Virus record (IMG/VR): IMGVR_UViG_3300020469_000271 | Location: 1-23,471 of that record | Length of the DNA stretch: 23,471 nucleotides | Source: a virus | Reading direction: 5' to 3' (one strand) | Shown: positions 1 to 8,127 of the stretch, one piece after another | Layout: each line of letters begins with the position of its first letter | How positions within the stretch are numbered: the stretch's first letter is position 1 | Notes under the pieces: generated by a model | The model's input: only the letters and a program-made list of their open reading frames with translations | Database searches by the model: none | What the model was told of the DNA's origin: nothing | Program-made: the position numbers and the translations under genes

Positions 1-72
1 GTTGTTACCAACTTTCTTAGTTAGATACTCAACGAGTTGTTCTGTTGTTACTGGATTTGGTTCAAATGTCAT
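1..72 (-). CDS. Partial CDS, N-terminal 24 codons (possible CobS/MoxR-type partner)
   Basis: An ATG at 72 opens a frame that stays open to the window edge (begins MTFEPNPVTTEQLVEYLTKK). Nothing in these 24 residues identifies a family. It follows a CobT-like metal-binding/VWA gene and has a sigma70-like promoter of its own. In cyanophages a CobS-like MoxR AAA+ ATPase often accompanies such a protein, so that is the first thing to test, but this is inference from context only. No good Shine-Dalgarno sequence is visible before the ATG. Confidence 0.5.
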   Translation of the reverse strand, partial: MTFEPNPVTTEQLVEYLTKKVGNN

Positions 73-106
73 TGTTTTAGTGGATTGCTTTGTTTGTTAT
101 GTACTT

Positions 107-135
107 ATTATAGCAGGTACATCTGCTGTGTGCAA
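107..135 (-). promoter_or_regulatory. Sigma70-like promoter for the partial gene at 1-72
   Basis: On the minus strand a TTGCAC -35 box (130-135) is followed after exactly 17 bp by TATAAT (107-112). An extended TGC precedes the -10. The predicted transcribed start (TAAGTACATA, then AAACAAAG) is almost the same as downstream of the promoter at 2367-2395. It lies in the 90-bp gap after the CobT-like gene. Confidence 0.65.
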
Positions 136-162
136 CGTGTGTGTGCCAGTTTGTTAACTGTC

Positions 163-2343
163 CTATGCTATCTGTTCGATAAACTTGTTAAGGACAGTCT
201 TGTTTGTCATTTTAGAACTCATGTGCTTTTTGAATGCACGACCTAGTTCTGCTCTAGTAGCAACTTCACCCTTTTGCTTTACTTCGATATCTTCAGAACC
301 TTCACCGATATTTCTATCAGGGATGTAAAGTTGCTCAGAGAATCCCATTTGATTTGATATGGAGAAGTGCTTTTCTTTCTTCCACACCTTGTCAATATCC
401 ATACCTCTGGTATCTATCTCATTGTATCTTAGAGTACGACCTAGATCACTTTTACTGCATAGTCTAATACCTATCCAGTTGTAATCAGTAATCTCTCTGA
501 AGAATGATACAATCTCCTTAGTTGTATGATAAGCATGTGTACCAATCTTCTTAGTATAACCTGTCTTAGGGTCACGAAGGAAGAACACATAAGTATTTTG
601 ATGTGCCAATGATCTGGTTACTAGATTGTCATTACTCTCATCATACCATGTAGGAATATAATCTGAATCAGAACTGTCTTCAACATAAGACATAGGATTT
701 GATTCACCATCAGTTAGACAAATTACATTTACTTTTTGTACACTCTCTTCCTTCTTCATTCTGTTAACAAGTTGACGTGTACATAAAACTGCTTCAGCAA
801 GTGGAGTACCACCTAGTTGATACTTGTTGCATGCGTTTACTCTGTATCCACCCATAGCAAATACTTGCATGAAGACTAATTTCATTGACTCTTCTAGAGA
901 CTTAGCATTCTGTCTAGAAGATAATAACTCAAGCATTTTGAATGAATCATTGATATAAAGATTACCTGCTTTAAACTGTGCTATGTTGTTACCTCTACCT
1001 CTAGAGAATGCATCTTGGAATGCAAGAACTCTGAATGGAATACCTGCTTTGCGACAGAACCAAACTAGGTTGTATGTTTGCTTGATTGTATCAAGTAGAA
1101 CATGTGTCATTGAACCAGACCAATCAACATGGAATATCAAACCATGATTCTTACCATCAGGTACAGTTGTGATTCTCTTGAAGATATCATCTGTCAACCT
1201 GTACTTGTATAATGCATTAGTGTTGATAACACCTGTTTTAGCAGTTGCCTGTCTCTTGTAGTTGTCAGCAGACTTCTTCATCTCAAATTGTTTGATGAGA
1301 TAGTTGACAGATTTGTTTGCTTCTTTCTTGAATGTAAAGAATCTTTTTTCCATGTATTCTTTTTGCTGCTCCATGTAATCAAGAAATCTGCAGCGTTCAT
1401 CATCAGTAACAACATGCTCTTGTTTTGGATAATAGAAGTGCTCTGTTAGATCATCTTGTATCTCTTTATGACCAATGATGTAATCATCAATATTGACATC
1501 AGGAAGTGTAAGATACTTCCACTCTTTACAGTTGTCATCAATCAATGTTTCTAGTGCTTGAGCAAATGCTTCATCTGTTAAACTTTCTGTCTCATCAAAC
1601 TTACGATCAAGAGGAGTAGGAGAAGGAGCATTCTTGCCACCTATAGGAGGTGTTTTCTCTGCACTTGGTTGTGTTTGTTGCTGCTGTTGTTGCTGCTGCT
1701 TTTTGTTAGGGTCAGATGGTGTGTTGTCCCACTCAATGTCCATACCAGATAGGTCAGGCATTTCCATACCTTCGCCATCATCATCAGATGCTTCTTCTAC
1801 TTCTTTCTCATCTTCAATCTTCTCTGCTCTACCGAATAGGTCGATTGCTAGTTCAACTACTTCATCAAATGTTTCTGTATTAGCAGCACGATCTACCCAT
1901 ACCTGCTCTTCAGTAGAGAACTCAATATCTGCATTACCTTTGAACCATAAGTTGATACGATCAATGAAAGGAATCTTTGTAAGATCTTCTTCATTAACAC
2001 CGAAGAAATCTTGATCATTTAATTCTGTATATCCTTGGAAGAAAGATTTACGAAGACCTGGATATGTTCTCTTCATCATCTTCTCGATGCGTACATCTTC
2101 TAGAACATTTACAAATCCTCTGTCTGCATCATGATCTGTGTTTGGTGTATATAATGCATGTCCAACCTCATGACCAACAAGTAAATCATACACTGTATTA
2201 GATGCTGTCTTCCAGATAGGTAGAACTAGAACTCTGCTGTTAACATCAAAAGATGCAGTTGTCACTTTGCGATGCTCAACTGTTAGATTCTCTGTTGCTA
2301 ATAATCTAGCGAGTGTTCCTTTTACTTCTTGATTAACTGTCAT
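163..2343 (-). CDS. CobT-like protein: HExxH-type metal site plus von Willebrand A domain
   Basis: A 726-aa protein. The N-terminal part carries HEVGH (58-62), a zinc-protease-type site. About 20 residues later comes VLEDVRIE (80-87), which could supply the third metal ligand, as in CobT-like proteins. The middle is acidic (about 175-210), followed by an eight-glutamine run (216-223) and a proline-rich linker. The C-terminal half begins a VWA-like domain with HVDWSGSMT (405-413), a MIDAS-type DxSGS. CobT is the VWA subunit of cobaltochelatase, and such proteins work with MoxR/CobS AAA+ ATPases. In cyanophages related proteins are usually annotated as CobT-like or peptidase. Whether this one aids metal insertion or proteolysis is unknown. 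It follows a separate sigma70-like promoter. Confidence 0.75.
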   Translation of the reverse strand: MTVNQEVKGTLARLLATENLTVEHRKVTTASFDVNSRVLVLPIWKTASNTVYDLLVGHEVGHALYTPNTDHDADRGFVNVLEDVRIEKMMKRTYPGLRKSFFQGYTELNDQDFFGVNEEDLTKIPFIDRINLWFKGNADIEFSTEEQVWVDRAANTETFDEVVELAIDLFGRAEKIEDEKEVEEASDDDGEGMEMPDLSGMDIEWDNTPSDPNKKQQQQQQQQTQPSAEKTPPIGGKNAPSPTPLDRKFDETESLTDEAFAQALETLIDDNCKEWKYLTLPDVNIDDYIIGHKEIQDDLTEHFYYPKQEHVVTDDERCRFLDYMEQQKEYMEKRFFTFKKEANKSVNYLIKQFEMKKSADNYKRQATAKTGVINTNALYKYRLTDDIFKRITTVPDGKNHGLIFHVDWSGSMTHVLLDTIKQTYNLVWFCRKAGIPFRVLAFQDAFSRGRGNNIAQFKAGNLYINDSFKMLELLSSRQNAKSLEESMKLVFMQVFAMGGYRVNACNKYQLGGTPLAEAVLCTRQLVNRMKKEESVQKVNVICLTDGESNPMSYVEDSSDSDYIPTWYDESNDNLVTRSLAHQNTYVFFLRDPKTGYTKKIGTHAYHTTKEIVSFFREITDYNWIGIRLCSKSDLGRTLRYNEIDTRGMDIDKVWKKEKHFSISNQMGFSEQLYIPDRNIGEGSEDIEVKQKGEVATRAELGRAFKKHMSSKMTNKTVLNKFIEQIA

Positions 2344-2366
2344 GTGTCTTTGTTTCGTATGTACTT

Positions 2367-2395
2367 ATTATAATACATTTTTGAGGTATGTGCCA
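2367..2395 (-). promoter_or_regulatory. Sigma70-like promoter for the CobT-like gene
   Basis: TGGCAC (2390-2395), a 17-bp spacer and TATAAT (2367-2372) on the minus strand, 24 nt before the ATG at 2343. The downstream sequence TAAGTACATA..AAACAAAG matches the promoter at 107-135. The -35 is weak, but the -10, spacing and shared start region support the call. Confidence 0.6.
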
Positions 2396-2419
2396 GTACT
2401 ATGGACACTTTGTCAACTG

Positions 2420-2560
2420 TCACATGACCGCAGTTACACTCATTACTGTTGCACCAGGGTTTCTTGCGAGTGCTACCTTCTTAGCATCTTGGTAATCAAT
2501 AGCAATCACTTCTTCAGTGAATACAGTTCCTGCTTTATACAGTGTTACTTTACATACCAT
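2420..2560 (-). CDS. Small conserved phage protein, 46 aa
   Basis: The frame starts at ATG 2560, overlapping the gp46 stop as TAATG, and ends with TGA at 2420. The product begins MVCKVTLYKAGTVFTEEV and ends in a region with ALARNPGATV. It is a compact basic/hydrophobic protein without signal or membrane segment. Small proteins of this pattern (CKV-LYKAGTVF ... ALARNP) are, from memory, common in T4-like cyanophages, with no known function. The start-stop overlap indicates translational coupling to gp46. Confidence 0.7.
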   Translation of the reverse strand: MVCKVTLYKAGTVFTEEVIAIDYQDAKKVALARNPGATVMSVTAVM

Positions 2561-4281
2561 TAGGAATCATCCGACATTTTACTGAAATCATTAATCTTTT
2601 CAAACTTTACAGTGCGTAAAAACTTATCTAATAACACATCTCCTTTGTGAGAAATAACAAATAGGTTAGTTGTTTGCCCTAAGGACTTTAGTATTTGTAA
2701 TAACTCATTGGTTGCTGATGCATCAAGAGAAGAATCAAATACTTCATCAAGAATCAATAGATTAGTTGCTACACTATTCTTCATTCTAGCAACTTCCCTC
2801 CATGTAAACAGAAGTGATAGATCTATCTTCTGCTTCTCTCCTTCAGAGAATGAAGCATAACTAAAATCATCTCTAAATCTACTCTTTAACTTCTCATTAA
2901 ACTCCTCATCTAGTGTAAAGTTAACAAAGAAATCCATACTGTTCAGATATTTATTGATTAACTTGTTAAAAATTGGCACATACTTTTTAATGATCTGACT
3001 TTTTATACCACTATCTTTCAACAACTGAGATATAACTTGGAACTCATCCAACTTTTTATTAACATGAGCACAACTTTTCATAGTCTCTTCTAAACTCATT
3101 TGAAACTCTACCAGAGAAGACTGTTCTTTGTCAATATTGGGTGTGACAGTTTTTAATTTGTTTATTTCTTTTTCTCTTCTAAGATTCTCTCTTTGCAATC
3201 TCAAGATCTCACGTTCTATTGCAGATATATCTGTTCTCATATCATGGCACCTCATTGATATATTATCTGCCTCTTCTATCTCATCCATCAATGAACTTAT
3301 ATCTACCTTAAGATTGTTTAGATTTTTTGCTATTGACTCACCAGTTTCTTCTAATGATTTTATTTTCTTATTCTTAAATGTCTTTTTAATATCTTGTGTA
3401 CAGGTAGGACATACATCATTAGTACTTAAAAATTTGATTTCTTTTTTAGCACTCCTCAACTCAGAGTTCAAAGAACCTTGATCTAGTTTTAAATCATCTA
3501 GTGTACTTCTCTGTGATCCTGTATCTCTCATTTGCTTTTCGAGATTTGACAAGTTAAGTTTATTGAGTTTCAACTCTTTTTCTTGATCTCCGATTTCTCC
3601 CCAGTTTGTATCTATCTTATCCTGTATCTCTTTCTGTCTATTATCATTTACCTCTTTAAGTTGCTGTAAAAGTTTTGTTTGCGATGATACTTTTTGTTCT
3701 GCTACAGTTAATAAGTGATCACATTCTTTTCTTGATGATAATGTTTCCTTTACTCTATCTCTCAATAAGAGATTCATTTTTGAGAAGATTTTGATGTCAA
3801 GTAAATCCTCAATAACTTCTCTCCTGTGACTTGCTCCGAGTTGCATAAAGGGGACAAAAGTGGATGAACCCAAGATGACGACTTGCGTAAAGGATTTGAA
3901 GTTGAGTTTGAGAATCGATCCTTCAAGATACTTCTGAGTATCGTTCGCTGCTGCGTCTTGGTCCACGAGTTTGTTATTTCTGTAGAGTTCAAATACATTT
4001 GGTTTAATACCTCGGAATACACGATATTCATCTTTACCAATATTGAATGTAACTTCAACCTTGGTGCCCTTTTCGTTGATACTATTTACTAGTTGACCCC
4101 TAGTAATTTTTCTAAAAGGTTTGTTAAATAATCCAAAGCACAAGGCATCCAACATAGTGGATTTACCCGAACCATTTTGTCCTACTATAAGTGTAGACTG
4201 ACTATCTTGTAGTTCAATTTCAGTCCACTGATCACCAGTGGAAAGAAAGTTCTTCCACCGCAATGTGTCAAATACAATCAC
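2560..4281 (-). CDS. 46: gp46, Rad50-like recombination endonuclease subunit
   Basis: A 573-aa SMC-type ATPase, close to T4 gp46 (560 aa). It has Walker A GQNGSGKST (34-42), long coiled coils on both sides of a CPTC zinc hook (291-294), the ABC signature SFSEGEKQ (477-484), Walker B LLILDEVFD (508-516) and a terminal H-loop histidine (545). With gp47 it forms the Mre11/Rad50-like complex that resects DNA ends for recombination-dependent replication and degrades host DNA. The start codon is GTG, overlapping the previous stop as GTGA. Neighbours are the DUF3110-like gene upstream and a 46-aa protein downstream. Confidence 0.95.
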   Translation of the reverse strand: MIVFDTLRWKNFLSTGDQWTEIELQDSQSTLIVGQNGSGKSTMLDALCFGLFNKPFRKITRGQLVNSINEKGTKVEVTFNIGKDEYRVFRGIKPNVFELYRNNKLVDQDAAANDTQKYLEGSILKLNFKSFTQVVILGSSTFVPFMQLGASHRREVIEDLLDIKIFSKMNLLLRDRVKETLSSRKECDHLLTVAEQKVSSQTKLLQQLKEVNDNRQKEIQDKIDTNWGEIGDQEKELKLNKLNLSNLEKQMRDTGSQRSTLDDLKLDQGSLNSELRSAKKEIKFLSTNDVCPTCTQDIKKTFKNKKIKSLEETGESIAKNLNNLKVDISSLMDEIEEADNISMRCHDMRTDISAIEREILRLQRENLRREKEINKLKTVTPNIDKEQSSLVEFQMSLEETMKSCAHVNKKLDEFQVISQLLKDSGIKSQIIKKYVPIFNKLINKYLNSMDFFVNFTLDEEFNEKLKSRFRDDFSYASFSEGEKQKIDLSLLFTWREVARMKNSVATNLLILDEVFDSSLDASATNELLQILKSLGQTTNLFVISHKGDVLLDKFLRTVKFEKINDFSKMSDDS

Positions 4282-4541
4282 TTAGCGTCTTTAGTCTGTG
4301 GTATAATGAGTTGGTTCTCTTTAATGATGGCGAATCGATAATCATAATTAACGCAGTTCATAGCGATAATGTCTGGATCAACTTCCATGAGTTCCAGTTC
4401 GGACTTACTACCGTTTGCTTCTAACATCAAAGCATATCTTTCTGCATCATCTTCTGACTCGAAAACAGTTACAGTTTTATGCTTAGACTTAGAGTGAACT
4501 GCGTAGATTCCTCCAGTGTTTTTTTCAGTAAGTACAAACAT
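4278..4541 (-). CDS. DUF3110-like small protein between gp47 and gp46
   Basis: An 87-aa protein beginning MFVLTEKNTGGIYAVHSK and containing FESEDDAERYALMLEAN (28-44). That stretch resembles the core of the DUF3110 family, which is known from cyanobacteria, plastid lineages and cyanophages. Function is unknown. It is tightly packed: its start overlaps the gp47 stop (TAATG) and its TGA overlaps the gp46 GTG start. Co-translation of all three suggests an accessory role with, or regulation of, the 46/47 nuclease, but this is only inferred. The family call comes from motif recognition and should be confirmed with a profile search. Confidence 0.7.
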   Translation of the reverse strand: MFVLTEKNTGGIYAVHSKSKHKTVTVFESEDDAERYALMLEANGSKSELELMEVDPDIIAMNCVNYDYRFAIIKENQLIIPQTKDAK

Positions 4542-5572
4542 TACAGTTCAGATGCCTCGACATACAGTGATCTCATAACAGACTTTACATTAGACTTATC
4601 AACTTTAAGTTCTATTTCATCTATGTATGATTCAAGTAATGTCATGGTGTCCTCTGTTTCAAGAGTACTATCCGAACATTCTAGTTCAGCACTTAAGTCT
4701 TCGACAATCTTAAGATCTCCGAGACCTATATTTTGGAGTTGCTTGACTGTGTAGTCAAACTTTTGGTAATCACCTTTCTCTTCAACTATAAGTTTTACGA
4801 ATGATCCTTTGAGGTCTTCCGACTCTGGGATACTAACTCCATTATTATAATACAGTTTATAAAAAATGTCAAAGGGATTCCTATAAAAAGTAGTCTTAAG
4901 AGTAGTCGTGTCAAAAACATGAAACCCTCTTTTACATCCGTAGTCATTCCAATATAATTGATAGGGGTTGCCTAGGTAACTGATATTACCTTTAGTAGAT
5001 TTTTGATGGTAGTGTCCACTAAACACTCGTTTAAATTTATTGAAGAACGTTCCATCCATACCACTTTCCATGACATGTCCTGGGTGTGCTTCAAAACCAT
5101 TGAGTTCTAAGTGACCCATAAGCACAGGTGCTTTAGATCTTTGAACTGCCTCAAATATCTCAGACTTGTTTTCATCACAAATCCAAGGTATCAGTAATAG
5201 ATCAGTTCCATCATAACTCTTAGTTGTTGGTTTGTCAATGACGTCAAAATTATACTCTTCTAAAAGTTCGTGGGGTGCATTTAACTTTATAGTATTCTTA
5301 TAGTATATGTCATGATTACCAATCAGCATAGTATGATTCAATCCTAGTTTTCTCAAAGGATCAAACCACATTTCTTTTGCTGCATCTAGTGAATGAAAAT
5401 TTATGTACCTTCTTCTATCAAAGGCATCGCCAAGACTGATGACTTCCTTTATACCTGATGCTTTGAGAAAAGGTATTACAACTCTACTATAAAATTTTTC
5501 ATAGTGATTGATGAAGTGTTGATTGTCATTACGGACACCAAAGTGCTGATCCGTAATAAGAAGTATCTTCAT
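4541..5572 (-). CDS. 47: gp47, Mre11-like recombination nuclease subunit
   Basis: A 343-aa calcineurin-type phosphoesterase, the same size as T4 gp47 (339 aa). All metal-ligand motifs are present: DQH (8-10), GD (48-49), GNHD (85-88), GHLE (153-156) and SGHYH (185-189). The C-terminal part is the usual capping region with lower conservation. It pairs with gp46 to process DNA ends during phage recombination. Its ATG overlaps the gp55 stop (ATGA), so the late sigma factor and the nuclease are translated from the same message. Confidence 0.95.
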   Translation of the reverse strand: MKILLITDQHFGVRNDNQHFINHYEKFYSRVVIPFLKASGIKEVISLGDAFDRRRYINFHSLDAAKEMWFDPLRKLGLNHTMLIGNHDIYYKNTIKLNAPHELLEEYNFDVIDKPTTKSYDGTDLLLIPWICDENKSEIFEAVQRSKAPVLMGHLELNGFEAHPGHVMESGMDGTFFNKFKRVFSGHYHQKSTKGNISYLGNPYQLYWNDYGCKRGFHVFDTTTLKTTFYRNPFDIFYKLYYNNGVSIPESEDLKGSFVKLIVEEKGDYQKFDYTVKQLQNIGLGDLKIVEDLSAELECSDSTLETEDTMTLLESYIDEIELKVDKSNVKSVMRSLYVEASEL

Positions 5573-6111
5573 GGACGACGAGTTTTTATTTGAATGTTAT
5601 TCTTAATTGCATTATAGTCTGTATTACCTGATCCGTCAACTGTAAAGATATCAGAGTAACCATACTTGTCAATGATCTTATCTTTTATATCCATCTGTCT
5701 TTTTTCTTTAGCAATCCTACGAAGGAAAGCATAGTATACTATTTGAGTAAAATAAGCAAAAGGGTTCTTTGATTTTTCTGGATTGAAGTTTTTTATATAT
5801 TGTACACAGTTTTCATACCCATCAGCAATCATGTCATCCTTATACATGTAGTTGATAAAGTTGGGTCGGAATGATAAGTGTGTAGCAATTTTGAGGAAAC
5901 ACTCACCTAAGTATTCATCTATCCTAGGTTCAGTCGTACCTGCTTTTTCTGCGTCGGCAACTTTATTTTTATACACTATAATAGACTCCAAAAACCTTTT
6001 GTTATCTACATAGTGAGGTTTTCTTTTCTTTGGGGCAGCAGGTTTTTTCTTTCCTTTAGTAGGATCTTTAACCAGTACTTTCCCCTCAGGGTTAGGTTTT
6101 TTGCTTGGCAT
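5569..6111 (-). CDS. 55: gp55, late-transcription sigma factor
   Basis: A 180-aa protein (T4 gp55: 185 aa). A lysine/proline-rich N-terminal tail (1-35) is followed by a sigma-2-like helical region. Its FLKIATHLSFRPNF (72-85), DDMIADGYENCVQYI (92-106) and FAYFTQIVYYAFLRRIAKEKR (117-137) resemble the core RNA polymerase-binding and -10-recognition part of phage late sigma factors. gp55 directs host polymerase to TATAAATA-type late promoters, many of which occur in this window. The C-terminus ends in basic KTRRP, not in the hydrophobic/acidic clamp-binding tail known from T4. A strong sigma70-type promoter lies 24 nt upstream. Confidence 0.93.
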   Translation of the reverse strand: MPSKKPNPEGKVLVKDPTKGKKKPAAPKKRKPHYVDNKRFLESIIVYKNKVADAEKAGTTEPRIDEYLGECFLKIATHLSFRPNFINYMYKDDMIADGYENCVQYIKNFNPEKSKNPFAYFTQIVYYAFLRRIAKEKRQMDIKDKIIDKYGYSDIFTVDGSGNTDYNAIKNNIQIKTRRP

Positions 6112-6134
6112 TTAGTTATACTTTCCAATAATCT

Positions 6135-6163
6135 ATTATAGCATTACTTGACAAGGGTGTCAA
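6135..6163 (-). promoter_or_regulatory. Consensus sigma70 promoter for gp55
   Basis: A perfect TTGACA (6158-6163), 17-bp spacer and perfect TATAAT (6135-6140) with extended TGC, all on the minus strand, 24 nt upstream of the gp55 ATG. The -35 is half of a 16-bp inverted repeat, TTGACACCCTTGTCAA (6148-6163), which also supplies a -35 for the opposite strand. Confidence 0.85.
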
Positions 6164-6176
6164 TATAGTGTACAAT
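6148..6176 (+). promoter_or_regulatory. Divergent sigma70-like promoter, antisense to the 147-aa gene
   Basis: On the plus strand TTGACA (6148-6153), 17 bp and TACAAT (6171-6176) form a near-consensus promoter. It overlaps the gp55 promoter head-to-head through the palindromic -35 region. It would fire into the 3' end of the gene at 6191-6634 on the antisense strand. Activity is inferred. Confidence 0.45.
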
Positions 6177-6190
6177 ATGACTGTAAGGAA

Positions 6191-6634
6191 TCAAGGGATT
6201 TTCTTAGTCTTATATATCTTCTCAAACATACTTCGGTAATCTTCTATATCACCTACTAATCCCATAGTCTTGTCAGGGTCTATGCGATATCCAGATTCTT
6301 TTGAATCTATTGGATCCCCGCCCTCTGCCATAACAAATGCTTGATATAGTAGTTTAATATTTTTGCTCATGGTAGATACACATATGACATCTTTCTCTCT
6401 GAGAACATAGAAATCCTCATCAGATAGTTGTTGCCATTTCACAAATCCCATGCCCCTAGCGATTTTCGTTTCACTGATAGGGTTAGTAACAATCTCAACC
6501 ATTAAAGGATCTTGTAAAAACACAAGAGATTCATTGTGATCCTTAGTGATAACTGCTTTAGCAAGAACTTCGTCTCCACTAACCAGTTTAAAGATCCCAA
6601 AAAATTCCTCTTCGTGTTTTATAAAATTAATCAT
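6191..6634 (-). CDS. Conserved phage protein, possibly Sm/LSm-like
   Basis: A 147-aa protein with no certain family. The N-terminal FGIFKLVSGDEVLAKAVI (12-29) followed by a strand-rich stretch (LVFLQDPLMVEIV) has the look of an Sm-like small beta barrel, which often begins F-LxSGexV. The C-terminal half is helical and charged. Its ATG overlaps the uvsW stop (ATGATTAA), so it is coupled to uvsW. If the Sm fold is right, an RNA-binding role is possible, but only the pattern supports it. It could equally be an unrelated T4-like accessory protein. Confidence 0.6.
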   Translation of the reverse strand: MINFIKHEEEFFGIFKLVSGDEVLAKAVITKDHNESLVFLQDPLMVEIVTNPISETKIARGMGFVKWQQLSDEDFYVLREKDVICVSTMSKNIKLLYQAFVMAEGGDPIDSKESGYRIDPDKTMGLVGDIEDYRSMFEKIYKTKKIP

Positions 6635-8093
6635 GCTTAAGTTTAACGTCTATGATTTCATAATCAAACTTTTCTTCATTATATACTTTGACTCTTTCCA
6701 TCAAGTGATTTAACGTGTAGTTATTTCCCCTGTCTGTTGAGATATCATCAGCAATATCATAAAGAACTGCTTTTGATTTATTGTCTCCTTTCCGCAATAC
6801 TCGTCCAATAGACTGTAAATTACGAATCCGAGATTTAGAAGGACTAGCAAAGATAACATTGTGTAGATTACGAATGTTTATACCTGTACTGAACGTACCA
6901 TATGATGCAACTATAATAGCATTGTCTGCTTTTTCAGTAAGATTTCTTATGTCTTCCCGATCATCAGTATCAATACCACCATGTACAAGATATACAGGTT
7001 GGTCTGTATGACTATTTATGAGATTAAATAAAGGAATCCCATGCCGATCTACATAGTTGAAGAGTATCAGAGTGTTACCTTTTAAATCTATTGCAAGTTT
7101 TTTGATGAAATTGTTTCTACCACTGTGTTCTACTAGGTAGTCCATCTCATCTTGATATCCTTCAAATAGTTTTTCATCATGTTTCAATAAAATGACTTGT
7201 ACTTTTAACTTAGCGACATAACCTCGTTTCATTAACTTACTAGTCTTAGTCACTTGTGAACATCTACCAAACAAACCCTCTAGTACCAGTTGATTTACGT
7301 TGGCACCATCTAGTGTACCAGTAAATCCTACACGATATTTACAATCATGTAACTTACTCATGAGTGTACTTAAAGATTTTGCTTTAAATTGGTGTGCTTC
7401 ATCACCTATCACACAGTCAAATCTATCAAACCATTTCTTTGGTTCTTTGTAAACAGACTGCCAAGTGGTAATCACTACCTTATGGTTCGTGTATTTCTCT
7501 TGTCCTGCATATATTCTGTGGCAATAAGAGGATGCCTTCCACCCATATGATTCAAAGTCTTTATACATTTGTTCTACTAGAGAGGTAGTAGGAACAACAA
7601 TCAAAACATTTCTAGTCAAATTAGTATAGTATCTCACCAATGCATAGATCATCAAGGATTTCCCGCTTGCAGTTGGCGACAATAGGAGTCGTCTGTTGTA
7701 TCTCAGGCATTCGTATATTGCTTGATATTGGTAATCGCGTACCTTTACAGGAAGATGCAATGCTTTCACAAACCCTGCAACACCTTCGGGAGTAATAAGT
7801 TCATTGAAATCATCAGGTGATCCATAGAACTCATTCTCTTCTATCTCATATTCATACTTATTTTTCTTTGCCCAGTCTGTAAGATAGTCTACGAGACCAC
7901 AATATAACTCACCTGTAGCAGGAGAGAACAAACGTATCTTACCATCCCATCCTCTATATCTTTTCGTCTTCTGCATAAATTTTGCAGACTCAACTTCAAA
8001 TGTAAAAAAATCTGCCAACTCATACTTGACATGATCAGGTGCTTCTACTTTTAAATATACCTCATTCTTTTTTGCAATCTTGAGGTCCATCAT
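6627..8093 (-). CDS. uvsW: UvsW, RNA-DNA/recombination helicase
   Basis: A 488-aa superfamily 2 helicase, close to T4 UvsW (503 aa). An N-terminal DNA-binding region (1-110) with YRGWDGKIRLF (46-56) is followed by motif I SPTASGKS (139-146), motif II DEAH (231-234), motif III FTGT (257-260) and motif VI QSIGRVLRKG (427-436). UvsW unwinds R-loops and branched DNA, shifting replication from origin-dependent to recombination-dependent initiation, and acts with UvsX/UvsY and gp46/47. It starts 34 bp after the uvsY stop. A 17-bp inverted repeat lies in that gap. Confidence 0.94.
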   Translation of the reverse strand: MMDLKIAKKNEVYLKVEAPDHVKYELADFFTFEVESAKFMQKTKRYRGWDGKIRLFSPATGELYCGLVDYLTDWAKKNKYEYEIEENEFYGSPDDFNELITPEGVAGFVKALHLPVKVRDYQYQAIYECLRYNRRLLLSPTASGKSLMIYALVRYYTNLTRNVLIVVPTTSLVEQMYKDFESYGWKASSYCHRIYAGQEKYTNHKVVITTWQSVYKEPKKWFDRFDCVIGDEAHQFKAKSLSTLMSKLHDCKYRVGFTGTLDGANVNQLVLEGLFGRCSQVTKTSKLMKRGYVAKLKVQVILLKHDEKLFEGYQDEMDYLVEHSGRNNFIKKLAIDLKGNTLILFNYVDRHGIPLFNLINSHTDQPVYLVHGGIDTDDREDIRNLTEKADNAIIVASYGTFSTGINIRNLHNVIFASPSKSRIRNLQSIGRVLRKGDNKSKAVLYDIADDISTDRGNNYTLNHLMERVKVYNEEKFDYEIIDVKLKHD

Positions 8094-8127
8094 TTTGACT
8101 TAAGTCACTATATTATATAGTGTATCA

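Noticed and set aside
1634-2014. 126-aa plus-strand ORF with a poly-cysteine run
   Set aside because: The cysteine run is the antisense reading of the glutamine repeat of the CobT-like gene.
2411-2416. Perfect TTGACA upstream of the CobT-like gene
   Set aside because: No -10-like sequence at 16-18 bp; the TATAAT nearby is 38 bp away, so TGGCAC at 2390-2395 is the better -35.
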